NCBI RefSeq assembly: GCF_902459535.1 | Contig: NZ_LR699553.1 | Location: 1,736,001-1,800,000 of the forward strand | Source: Paraburkholderia dioscoreae | GTDB taxonomy: Bacteria; Pseudomonadota; Gammaproteobacteria; Burkholderiales; Burkholderiaceae | Direction: 5' to 3' | DNA length: 64,000 nucleotides | Shown here: positions 1-7,525 of the stretch, one piece after another | How positions within the stretch are numbered: position 1 is the stretch's first letter | Layout: each line of letters begins with the position of its first letter | The notes under the pieces: generated by a model | The model's database searches: none | What the model was told of the DNA's origin: nothing | Seen by the model: only the letters and a program-made list of their open reading frames with translations | Made by a program: the position numbers and the translations under genes

Positions 1-36
1 CAGTCGGCGGCTTTGAAGTTAGCGAATTCGCGTTCG

Positions 37-96
37 GCGTCCTTAAGTCCGGCGCTCATAAACCGGGTGCTCTTAAACCAGGCGTTCTTAAATCCG
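37..96. repeat. Four tandem 15-bp degenerate repeats
   Basis: Four consecutive 15-bp units run from 37, each of the form GNG-YYC-TTAAR-YCSG with a few substitutions (for example GCGTTCTTAAATCCG at 82-96). Because 15 is a multiple of three, one plus-strand frame reads a pentapeptide repeat G-[VA]-[LH]-K-[SP] that is open from the left window edge to a stop at 147-149. Another frame is also open across the units, so coding is not proven. This could be the C-terminal tail of an upstream gene or a non-coding minisatellite. Confidence 0.6.
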
Positions 97-186
97 GCGC
101 CTTCGCCGTCTCGAAACGAAGCGCCACGCTAAACTGTCGCCTCCGCTGAATTTCACTCCATGCCCTTCACCCGTCTGGAAGCATCA

Positions 187-1413
187 ATGAGCGAATCGGA
201 TCTGCCTGTGCCATCCATCCCTAATGCGCGCGACGCCGTGCGCGCGCTGCGTCCTTCGCAGATCCGTGAAGTCGCCAACGCGGGCTTCGGCGTCGACGAC
301 GTACTGCCTTTCTGGTTCGGCGAGTCCGACCGCGTCACGCCGGCCTTTATCCGCGACGCCGCGAGCGCAGCGCTGGCCGCGGGCGCGACCTTCTACACGC
401 ACAATCTGGGCATCGCGCCGCTGCGCACCGCGCTCGCGGGCTATGTCAGCAACCTGCACGGCGCGACGTCGCCGGAGCATATCGCGGTGACGAGCGCGGG
501 CGTCAATGCATTGATGCTTGCGGCGCAACTCGTGGTGGGCGCGGGCGACCGCGTCGTCGCGGTTACGCCGCTCTGGCCGAATCTGGTCGAGATTCCGAAG
601 ATTCTCGGCGCGCATGTCGAAACCGTCGCGCTCGGCTATGGCGAGCACGGCTGGCAGCTCGACCTCGAGCAATTGCAGGCGGCGCTGACGCCCGACACGA
701 AAATGCTGCTGATCAACTCGCCGAACAATCCGACCGGCTGGGTGATGAGCCGCGACGAGCAGCGCGCCGTGCTGACGCATTGCCGCCGCCACGGCATCTG
801 GATCGTCGCGGACGAGGTCTACGAGCGCCTTTACTATGCGGACGCCGATCCCGCCGATCCCGAGGCGCCCCCGCGTACCGCGCCGTCGTTCCTCGATCTG
901 GCCACGCGCGACGAACGCGTGATCTGCGTCAATTCGTTTTCCAAGGCGTGGTTGATGACAGGCTGGCGGCTCGGCTGGATCGTCGCACCCGCCTCGTTGA
1001 AGGACGATCTGGGCAAGCTCGTCGAATACAACACCTCGTGCGCGCCGGCGTTCGTTCAGCACGCGGGCATCGCGGCCATCGAGCAGGGCGAATCCTTTAC
1101 GCGGGAACTGGTGCATGACCTGAAAGCGTCGCGCGACCATCTGGTGCGCGCGCTTAGCGCCGTGCCCGGCGTCGACGTGAAGGCGCCGCCAGGCGCGATG
1201 TACCTGTTTTTCTCGATGCCCGGCGCGGCGCACAGTCTGGAGCTGTGCAAGGCGATGGTGCGCGGCGTGGGACTCGGCGTGGCGCCAGGCAGTGCGTTTG
1301 GTCCGCAAGGCGAGGGCTTCGTCCGCTGGTGCTATGCCTGCGACACGGCGCGGCTGGACGAGGGTGTCGAGCGTCTGAAACGGTTCCTCGCGCAGCAGAC
1401 GACGGCCCGCTGA
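187..1413 (+). CDS. PLP-dependent class I/II aminotransferase
   Basis: This 408-residue protein is a fold-type I aminotransferase, which would move an amino group between an amino acid and a 2-oxo acid using pyridoxal phosphate in the cytoplasm. The signature NSPNNPTG lies near residues 177-184, the DEVYERL cofactor motif near 210-216, and the Schiff-base lysine in NSFSKAW near residue 253, followed by the phosphate-binding GWRLGW arginine. An ATG exists at 160, but GGAAG at 177-181 lies six bases before the ATG at 187, so the later start is preferred. The substrate cannot be told from sequence; aspartate-, alanine- or aromatic-type transaminases share these motifs. It stands alone, with about 380 bases before the next gene. 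Confidence 0.85.
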   Translation: MSESDLPVPSIPNARDAVRALRPSQIREVANAGFGVDDVLPFWFGESDRVTPAFIRDAASAALAAGATFYTHNLGIAPLRTALAGYVSNLHGATSPEHIAVTSAGVNALMLAAQLVVGAGDRVVAVTPLWPNLVEIPKILGAHVETVALGYGEHGWQLDLEQLQAALTPDTKMLLINSPNNPTGWVMSRDEQRAVLTHCRRHGIWIVADEVYERLYYADADPADPEAPPRTAPSFLDLATRDERVICVNSFSKAWLMTGWRLGWIVAPASLKDDLGKLVEYNTSCAPAFVQHAGIAAIEQGESFTRELVHDLKASRDHLVRALSAVPGVDVKAPPGAMYLFFSMPGAAHSLELCKAMVRGVGLGVAPGSAFGPQGEGFVRWCYACDTARLDEGVERLKRFLAQQTTAR

Positions 1414-1796
1414 CTGCGGGGCGGAAAAGGCGGCTGCGCAAAACAATTTTGAGCAAACTTGAGCAAAGCGGGGCGAACAACAGCCGAAGAACGCGGCTTT
1501 CCGTCCAATTAAGCCTGTTTTTTCGCCAAAGCACGTCCGTCAAGGCGGCGCCGGAAAATGCGCGGGGGATTTCATCTTTACGCACTGATTGTTTTTGCGT
1601 AATATGGCGCTCAGTCACGCGATTCCTTTCAGGAATATCGCTGCTCCGTCCGGCTGGGTTTGGTTCGATTGTCTGTTTCGCCTCCCCCCGGTGCGTGCTC
1701 CCATCAATATGACCGATCAGAATCGGGCGAGCGCGTCTTCAGTTCCACATCGTCTGTTTGATCCGGTTCTTTGACCACAGGGTCTGACCTAGCTGC
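1414..1796. other. Intergenic region upstream of scpB
   Basis: This stretch of about 380 bases between the aminotransferase and scpB holds no convincing gene. The only structure I can support is a promoter candidate at 1577-1605, listed separately. The last bases before the scpB ATG show no strong ribosome binding site. Confidence 0.5.
1577..1605 (+). promoter_or_regulatory. Possible sigma-70 promoter for scpB-rluB
   Basis: TTTACG at 1577-1582 and TAATAT at 1600-1605 are separated by 17 bases, each matching the consensus hexamer at four of six positions. It would give a leader of about 185 bases before the scpB ATG at 1797. Moderate quality only. Confidence 0.35.
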
Positions 1797-3005
1797 ATGA
1801 ATACCCAAGAGGCGAAGATCGTCCTCGAGACTGCCTTGATCTGCGCGCAGGAGCCGTTAAAGCTCGGCGAGTTACGCAAGCTCTTTGCCGACGGCGTGTC
1901 GGCAGACACCGTTCGGACTTTGCTCGAAGACCTCAAGCAGGATTGGTCTGGGCGCGGTGTGGAGTTGGTCGGGCTGGCGTCGGGCTGGCGGTTTCAAAGC
2001 AAGCCCGCAATGCGTTCGTATCTGGATCGCTTGCATCCTGAGAAACCGCCGAAATATTCGCGCGCGGTACTCGAAACGCTCGCGATCATTGCCTACCGGC
2101 AACCCGTCACGCGTGGCGATATTGAAGAGATTCGCGGCGTTACGGTGAATACGCAGGTCGTCAAGCAGCTCGAAGATCGTAACTGGATCGAAGTGATCGG
2201 TCATCGTGACGTGCCGGGCCGTCCCGCGCTGTACGCGACTACGCGGCAGTTCCTCGACGATCTCGGGCTGACGGCGCTCGACGAATTGCCGCCGCTTGCG
2301 GATCCGTCAGCGCAGTTGAACGCGGATCTGCTCGGCCAGCATGCGATCGAGTTCGCAGACGCCGATACCGTGCAGGCCGTGACCTCGGACGAAGATGGCG
2401 CGCTTGAAGAACAGGTGGATTCTGGCGTAATTGAAGCGGGCGCTGCCACTGACACGGTTGTCGGCACGGCTGCGACTGGCGAGTTGCAGGATATTTCTCC
2501 GGCCGTGGGCGAGCCGCTGCAGTCCGGTTTCGCAGACGCAAGCGCGGATAGCCATGCCGATGATAGCCAGCCCGAGACGGCAGGCGAGACGTCGGGAACG
2601 GAAATCGCTGGCGAGCAGGCTGAAGCGCATCAGAAGCAGCACGCTGAGCCGGTGGAATCTGGATACGTGGCCGAAGTGGCCGGTAGCGCAGTGGAAATCG
2701 CACCGGCATCCGGGTCGCATCCGGACGCGCCTGGTGCGCCCGCCGCGCAGGAACATGCCCAAACGGCACACGTGGAACACGTTGCACCGCAGACCGGCTC
2801 CGCCGGGTCCGCAGAGAACCACGATCCGGTCTCCCAGACCGATCCGGCAATACCCGCGCACGACTCGGGCGTACTCCGCAATACGGAGCACGCCGCCGAG
2901 CCGAACCCGACCAAGGCGGCGCACGGCGATCCAGAGGATCGTCGCGATGCGGCGCAGGACGCAGGCATTCTGACCGACGACGAACCCGAGTCGCGCAGCG
3001 CCTGA
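1797..3005 (+). CDS. scpB: Segregation and condensation protein ScpB
   Basis: ScpB is the winged-helix partner of ScpA in the SMC condensin complex that compacts and segregates the chromosome. Residues 1 to about 175 carry the family core, beginning with the stretch around ALICAQEPL and including KPPKYSRAVLETLAIIAY and the PVTRGDIEEIRGV segment. After that comes an unusual tail of roughly 220 residues rich in Ala, Glu, Asp, Gln and His, so the 402-residue protein is about twice the length of ScpB from many Firmicutes. Long acidic tails on ScpB are, to my knowledge, seen in Burkholderiales. The gene precedes rluB in the same direction, with 64 bases between them, an arrangement common in bacteria. 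Confidence 0.93.
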   Translation: MNTQEAKIVLETALICAQEPLKLGELRKLFADGVSADTVRTLLEDLKQDWSGRGVELVGLASGWRFQSKPAMRSYLDRLHPEKPPKYSRAVLETLAIIAYRQPVTRGDIEEIRGVTVNTQVVKQLEDRNWIEVIGHRDVPGRPALYATTRQFLDDLGLTALDELPPLADPSAQLNADLLGQHAIEFADADTVQAVTSDEDGALEEQVDSGVIEAGAATDTVVGTAATGELQDISPAVGEPLQSGFADASADSHADDSQPETAGETSGTEIAGEQAEAHQKQHAEPVESGYVAEVAGSAVEIAPASGSHPDAPGAPAAQEHAQTAHVEHVAPQTGSAGSAENHDPVSQTDPAIPAHDSGVLRNTEHAAEPNPTKAAHGDPEDRRDAAQDAGILTDDEPESRSA

Positions 3006-3025
3006 CGTAACCGAACTTTTTTTGC

Positions 3026-3044
3026 CACGCCCGCAACGGGCGTG
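3026..3044 (+). other. Hairpin between scpB and rluB
   Basis: CACGCCCG-CAA-CGGGCGTG forms a perfect 8-bp stem with a 3-base loop. It is not followed by a T run on the plus strand, so it is not a standard terminator. It sits just upstream of the rluB ribosome binding site. Confidence 0.45.
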
Positions 3045-3069
3045 CGCGACCTGACATTTTGAGGTTGTT

Positions 3070-4950
3070 TTGACACATACCCACGACACCGATTCGTCCG
3101 AATCCGAGCGCGCCGTGCCGTCGGCTCGCGCCGACGAAACGCGCACCACGCAAGCGTCGGCAGGCGAGGGCGAGCGCCCGGCGCAGACCACGGAAGCAGA
3201 CGGTGAAGACCGTCCGCGCCGCGGCCTGCGTCGCGGGCCGCGCAGCCTGATCGCGCGGCGCCGCGCCGGCGCGAAGACGAAGGGCGCCGAAGGCGCCGCC
3301 GCGCAGGAGGCGCCGGTCGTCGGCGAGGCACCACCGGACGGCGAGGTCGTTGCGCAAGTGCGTATGCCGCGCAAGGATGCCGGTGCCAAGGGTCAGGGAT
3401 CGCGGCGCAATGCAGGCGGCGCGCGCCGCGAAGGCGCACCGCGTGAAGGCGCCGCACGTGAAGGCGCACCGGGCGAAGGCCAGCGCGAGCGTCAGCCGCG
3501 CGAAGGCGGCCAGCGTCAGAACCGCCGCGGCGGTGAAGCGCCGGCGGTTGCGACGGAAGCCGGTCAGGACGATCTGTTCTCGTACGTCACGTCGCCCGCG
3601 TTCGACGCGGACAACAGCGCCACCGGCGGGGTGCGCGCTCCGATGCTGCGTCGTGGCAAGCCGGCCGCGCCCAAGCGCGTGCTCGCCGCGGACGACGACG
3701 CACCGAAGCTGCACAAAGTGCTGGCTGAAGCCGGCATGGGTTCGCGCCGTGACATGGAGGAGTTGATCGTCGCCGGCCGGGTGTCGGTGAATGGCGAGCC
3801 GGCTCATATCGGCCAGCGCATCATGCCGACCGACCAGGTTCGCATCAATGGCAAGCCGGTCAAGCGCAAGCTGGCCAACAAGCCGCCGCGTGTGCTGCTG
3901 TATCACAAACCGACCGGCGAAATCGTCAGCCATGCCGATCCGGAAGGCCGTCCTTCGGTGTTCGACAAGCTGCCGCCGATGAAAACCGCCAAGTGGCTGG
4001 CGGTCGGCCGTCTCGATTTCAACACGGAAGGTCTGCTGATGCTGACCACGTCGGGCGATCTGGCGAACCGTTTCATGCACCCGCGTTATAGCGTCGAGCG
4101 TGAATATGCGGTGCGCGTGGTCGGCGAACTGGCCGAAGGCATGCGTCAGAAGCTTCTGCACGGCGTCGAACTGGACGACGGCCCGGCGAACTTCCTGCGG
4201 ATTCGCGACGGCGGCGGCGAAGGTACCAATCACTGGTACCACGTCGCGCTCGCCGAGGGGCGTAACCGCGAAGTGCGTCGTATGTTCGAAGCGGCCGGCC
4301 TGATGGTCAGCCGCCTGATCCGTACTCGTCACGGTCCGATCTCGCTGCCCAAGGGCCTCAAGCGCGGCCGTTGGGAAGAGCTGGAAGACAACCAGGTGCG
4401 TGCGCTGATGGCGTCGGTGGGTCTGAAGGCGCCGACCGAAGAGCGAGGCAGCCGCAACGCGGCGCCGGAGCGCAAGCAGCCGGATCCGATGCAAACGTCG
4501 ATGGGTTTTATTAACCGTGAGCCGGTGTTGATGTCGCATGGCCGTTTCGATCAGCAGCCGCCACGCGGCCAGGGTCGGCGCGGTGGTGCGGCAGGCGGCG
4601 GTTTTGCTGGTGGCGCGGGCGCGGGTTTCGGCGGCGGCTATGGCAATCGCGGCGCCGGCCGCAGCGCCGGCGGCTTCAGCGGCCCGATGGGCGGGGGTGG
4701 GGGTGCGGGCGGCCCGCGTGGCGGCCGTGAAGTCGACGGCAACCGCGCGCCGTCGGGCAATGGCAATCGTGCGGCAGGCGGCGGCAAGCGTGTCGGCGGT
4801 GCGGGTGCCAATCCGGGCAATGGCGGCAACAACCGCGGGCCGGCCGGCAATCGGGGCGGCAATGCCAACCGCGCGGGCGGCGGAAACGCCAGCCCCGGCG
4901 GTGCAAATCGCGGTGGCGGCGCACCGCGCGGCCGTTCGCGCGGCCGTTGA
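3070..4950 (+). CDS. rluB: 23S rRNA pseudouridine synthase RluB, RGG-tailed
   Basis: RluB converts a uridine in helix 80 of 23S rRNA to pseudouridine (U2605 in E. coli). The start appears to be TTG, supported by GAGG at 3061-3064 six bases upstream. Residues 1-205 are a charged, disordered extension with EGAPREGAAREGAPGEGQ-type repeats. An S4 RNA-binding domain follows at about 213-260, then the RsuA-type catalytic domain at about 275-455 with GRLDFNTEGLL; the catalytic aspartate is D316. Residues from about 490 to 626 are almost entirely Gly, Asn, Arg and Ala with RGG-like motifs. At 626 residues it is about twice the length of E. coli RluB, so both flanks are lineage-specific additions likely to bind RNA. 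Confidence 0.92.
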   Translation: MTHTHDTDSSESERAVPSARADETRTTQASAGEGERPAQTTEADGEDRPRRGLRRGPRSLIARRRAGAKTKGAEGAAAQEAPVVGEAPPDGEVVAQVRMPRKDAGAKGQGSRRNAGGARREGAPREGAAREGAPGEGQRERQPREGGQRQNRRGGEAPAVATEAGQDDLFSYVTSPAFDADNSATGGVRAPMLRRGKPAAPKRVLAADDDAPKLHKVLAEAGMGSRRDMEELIVAGRVSVNGEPAHIGQRIMPTDQVRINGKPVKRKLANKPPRVLLYHKPTGEIVSHADPEGRPSVFDKLPPMKTAKWLAVGRLDFNTEGLLMLTTSGDLANRFMHPRYSVEREYAVRVVGELAEGMRQKLLHGVELDDGPANFLRIRDGGGEGTNHWYHVALAEGRNREVRRMFEAAGLMVSRLIRTRHGPISLPKGLKRGRWEELEDNQVRALMASVGLKAPTEERGSRNAAPERKQPDPMQTSMGFINREPVLMSHGRFDQQPPRGQGRRGGAAGGGFAGGAGAGFGGGYGNRGAGRSAGGFSGPMGGGGGAGGPRGGREVDGNRAPSGNGNRAAGGGKRVGGAGANPGNGGNNRGPAGNRGGNANRAGGGNASPGGANRGGGAPRGRSRGR

Positions 4951-5257
4951 GCAGTGGTCGTCGAGCGATAAGCGGGTCATGCATGGCGGTCGGCCACTGA
5001 TCGTTCTTTAGCGATTGTCTCCAGCCACCGTCATTGTCGATCGACGCGACCTGAGTTTCGTGCCTCTCTCAGTTTTCATGCGGCACATAAAACCGTAGCC
5101 CATCGGTGGAAATGGGGGCGGATTTCACTTGCCCCGCCGGTCCCGTGTGAATACGGGGCGGCGCGAGCCGCCTTGCAAAAGGCCGGAAGTGTCGCCATAT
5201 CGTTGCAGGATTCGCATGAAATCAAGCGGAAATGCGCGTTGGGCGGCGTTCTGCGGT
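4951..5257. other. Intergenic region after rluB
   Basis: I see no gene here. E. coli has an initiator tRNA gene (metY) at the equivalent place before rimP; I looked for a tRNA cloverleaf ending in CCA and did not find one. Short imperfect GC-rich inverted repeats around 5131-5165 could end rluB transcription, but no T run follows them. Confidence 0.4.
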
Positions 5258-5286
5258 TTGCGTTTGTCCTGAAAAATGGCTACAAT
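5258..5286 (+). promoter_or_regulatory. Sigma-70-type promoter of the rimP operon
   Basis: TTGCGT at 5258-5263 and TACAAT at 5281-5286 are separated by exactly 17 bases, a good match to the housekeeping consensus. Transcription would start near 5293, about 210 bases before the rimP start and about 60 bases before the intrinsic terminator at 5351-5375. The transcript therefore has a leader that must be read through to reach rimP-nusA-infB. Confidence 0.6.
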
Positions 5287-5314
5287 CGCGAAGTCGCTGG
5301 GCGTGCGGCTTTTT

Positions 5315-5362
5315 ATGTGCGGCTCAGGTGCGACCACCGGTAATAAGATGATGGGCGTTTAG
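5315..5362 (+). CDS. Possible 15-codon leader peptide
   Basis: The predicted leader transcript contains a short frame, MCGSGATTGNKMMGV, starting at ATG 5315. Its TAG stop (5360-5362) falls in the loop and first base of the right arm of the downstream terminator hairpin. A ribosome on this frame would cover the hairpin, as in classical attenuation. No good ribosome binding site precedes the ATG, so translation is uncertain. Confidence 0.25.
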   Translation: MCGSGATTGNKMMGV

Positions 5363-5375
5363 CCCATTTTTTTTT
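5351..5375 (+). terminator. Intrinsic terminator in the rimP leader
   Basis: ATGGGC at 5351-5356 pairs with GCCCAT at 5362-5367 around a 5-base loop, followed by eight T residues. It lies between the promoter at 5258-5286 and rimP, so it would either end a small RNA of about 80 bases or act as a premature terminator controlling the operon. A rimP-leader attenuator has been proposed in other proteobacteria, as far as I recall. Confidence 0.7.
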
Positions 5376-5501
5376 GCCGCTCAGTTCTCAGTGGTTCGGC
5401 ATCTCGGGTAGCACGAACGTGCGCCGGCTTGGCGCGCGGCCCGCATTGGTTGTTTGCAGAACAGGCGGCAGGCTCGCTGCGCGAACATCTAAGAGGGCAT
5501 T

Positions 5502-5960
5502 GTGCAACTGACGGAACTGATTGAAACCACGGTCGTGGGACTCGGCTACGAGCTCGTCGATCTCGAGCGCACCGGGCGCGGCATGTTGTGTATTTATATC
5601 GACCAGCCGGCCGGCATTGCGATCGAAGACTGCGAGAAAGTCACGCGTCAGCTCCAGCACGTTCTGACGGTCGAAAATATCGATTACGAGCGGCTTGAAG
5701 TATCGTCGCCCGGTCTCGACCGCCCGCTGAAGAAACTGGCGGATTTCGAACGCTTCGCAGGCAGCGAAGTGGTAATCACATTGAAAAAGCCATTGGACGG
5801 ACGGAAATCGTACCGGGGCATCCTGCATGCTCCGCAAGGCGAGACGATCGGTCTGGAATTTGAAGGGAAGGAAGGCGCCGCGATGCTCGATTTCACGCTC
5901 GCGGACATGGACAAAGCACGCCTCGTTCCGAAAGTTGACTTTAGGAGCCGCAAACAATGA
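5502..5960 (+). CDS. rimP: Ribosome maturation factor RimP
   Basis: RimP is a cytoplasmic factor needed for late assembly of the 30S ribosomal subunit. The 152-residue product is of normal family length. It shows the N-terminal alpha/beta domain with LGYELVDLE and the conserved SSPGLDRPL segment at the domain border, followed by the Sm-like C-terminal domain. The start is GTG, chosen because AAGAGGG at 5491-5497 lies five bases upstream. The stop codon overlaps the nusA start (ATGA at 5957-5960), so the two are translationally coupled, as expected for this conserved operon. Confidence 0.95.
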   Translation: MQLTELIETTVVGLGYELVDLERTGRGMLCIYIDQPAGIAIEDCEKVTRQLQHVLTVENIDYERLEVSSPGLDRPLKKLADFERFAGSEVVITLKKPLDGRKSYRGILHAPQGETIGLEFEGKEGAAMLDFTLADMDKARLVPKVDFRSRKQ

Positions 5961-7432
5961 GTCGCGAAGTGTTGATGCTGGTGGATGCGCTGGCACGCGA
6001 GAAGAATGTCGACAAAGACGTGGTATTTGCCGCGCTCGAAGCGGCTCTCGCTTCGGCCTCCAAGAAACTCTTCGAAGAAGATGCGGATATCCGCGTCCAT
6101 ATCGACCGTGAAAGCGGCGAGCACGAAACGTTTCGCCGCTGGAAAGTGGTGCCGGACGAAGCCGGTTTGCAGGAACCGGATCAGGAAATCCTGCTGTTCG
6201 AAGCACGCGAGCAGAAGCCCGAGATCCAGCTCGACGAGTACATCGAAGAGCCGGTGCCGTCGATCGAGTTCGGCCGTATCGGCGCGCAGGCCGCCAAGCA
6301 GGTGATCCTGCAGAAGGTGCGCGACGCCGAACGCGAACAGATCCTGAACGACTTCCTCGAGCGCGGCGAGCACATCATGACCGGCTCGGTGAAGCGCCTG
6401 GATAAAGGCAACTTCATCGTCGAAACTGGTCGTGTCGAGGCGCTGCTGCGCCGCGACCAGCTGATTCCGAAGGAAAATCTGCGCGTGGGCGACCGCGTGC
6501 GCGCCTACATCGCGAAGGTCGATCGCACCGCTCGCGGTCCGCAGATCGAACTGTCGCGTACGGCGCCCGAATTCCTGATGAAGCTGTTCGAGATGGAAGT
6601 GCCGGAAATCGAACAGGGCCTGCTGGAAATCAAGGCAGCCGCGCGGGATCCGGGCGTGCGCGCCAAGATCGGCGTGGTCGCATACGACAAGCGCATCGAT
6701 CCGATCGGCACCTGCGTCGGCATTCGCGGTTCGCGCGTGCAGGCTGTGCGTAACGAGCTCGGTGGCGAAAACGTCGACATCGTGCTATGGTCGGAGGATC
6801 CCGCACAGTTTGTGATCGGCGCGCTCGCGCCGGCAGCCGTCCAGTCGATCGTCGTCGATGAAGAAAAGCATTCGATGGACGTCGTCGTAGACGAAAACGA
6901 ACTGGCGGTCGCGATCGGCCGCAGCGGCCAGAACGTCCGTCTTGCCAGCGAACTCACCGGCTGGCAGATCAACATCATGACGCCGGACGAATCTGCGCAG
7001 AAGCAGAATCAGGAGCGCGGCGTACTGCGTGACCTGTTCATGGCGCGTCTCGATGTCGACGAAGAAGTGGCCGACATCCTGATCGACGAAGGCTTTACGA
7101 GCCTCGAAGAGATCGCCTATGTGCCGCTCAACGAAATGCTCGAAATCGAGGCATTCGACGAAGACACCGTTCACGAACTGCGTAATCGCTCGCGCGACGC
7201 GCTGTTGACGCTGGCGATCGCGAATGAAGAAAAGGTCGAAAATGTAGCGCTCGACCTGAAGAGCCTGGACGGTATGGACGCCGACCTGCTCGCAAAACTG
7301 GCCGAACATCAGATCCAGACGCGCGACGAACTCGCCGAGCTGGCTGTGGATGAACTGGTCGAGATGACCGGAATGGAAGAGGATGCCGCTAAGGCGTTGA
7401 TCATGAAAGCACGTGAACACTGGTTCCAGTGA
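5957..7432 (+). CDS. nusA: Transcription termination/antitermination factor NusA
   Basis: NusA binds RNA polymerase and nascent RNA to control pausing, intrinsic termination and antitermination. The 491 residues include the N-terminal polymerase-binding domain (about 1-130), the S1 domain (about 135-200, with GSVKRLDKGNFIVE), and two KH domains (IGTCVGIRGSRVQAV and AIGRSGQNVRLASELTG). Two C-terminal acidic repeats (about 365-490) follow, the type that contacts the polymerase alpha subunit. It overlaps rimP by four bases and precedes infB by 93 bases, with a small hairpin in the gap. Confidence 0.96.
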   Translation: MSREVLMLVDALAREKNVDKDVVFAALEAALASASKKLFEEDADIRVHIDRESGEHETFRRWKVVPDEAGLQEPDQEILLFEAREQKPEIQLDEYIEEPVPSIEFGRIGAQAAKQVILQKVRDAEREQILNDFLERGEHIMTGSVKRLDKGNFIVETGRVEALLRRDQLIPKENLRVGDRVRAYIAKVDRTARGPQIELSRTAPEFLMKLFEMEVPEIEQGLLEIKAAARDPGVRAKIGVVAYDKRIDPIGTCVGIRGSRVQAVRNELGGENVDIVLWSEDPAQFVIGALAPAAVQSIVVDEEKHSMDVVVDENELAVAIGRSGQNVRLASELTGWQINIMTPDESAQKQNQERGVLRDLFMARLDVDEEVADILIDEGFTSLEEIAYVPLNEMLEIEAFDEDTVHELRNRSRDALLTLAIANEEKVENVALDLKSLDGMDADLLAKLAEHQIQTRDELAELAVDELVEMTGMEEDAAKALIMKAREHWFQ

Positions 7433-7459
7433 GAAATGACCATGGCGCACTAAATTGAA

Positions 7460-7475
7460 GCGGCCGTCAGGCCGC
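7460..7475 (+). other. Small hairpin between nusA and infB
   Basis: GCGGCC-GTCA-GGCCGC forms a 6-bp GC stem with a tetraloop, with no T run after it. It may be an mRNA processing or stability element separating nusA from infB. Confidence 0.35.
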
Positions 7476-7525
7476 ATGACCCGATGCTAACCGCAAGGAA
7501 TCGGTCCTTGCATTAAGAGGAATGA

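Noticed and set aside
4951..5257. tRNA gene before rimP as in E. coli metY
   Set aside because: No acceptor stem, TTC-loop or CCA end could be found.
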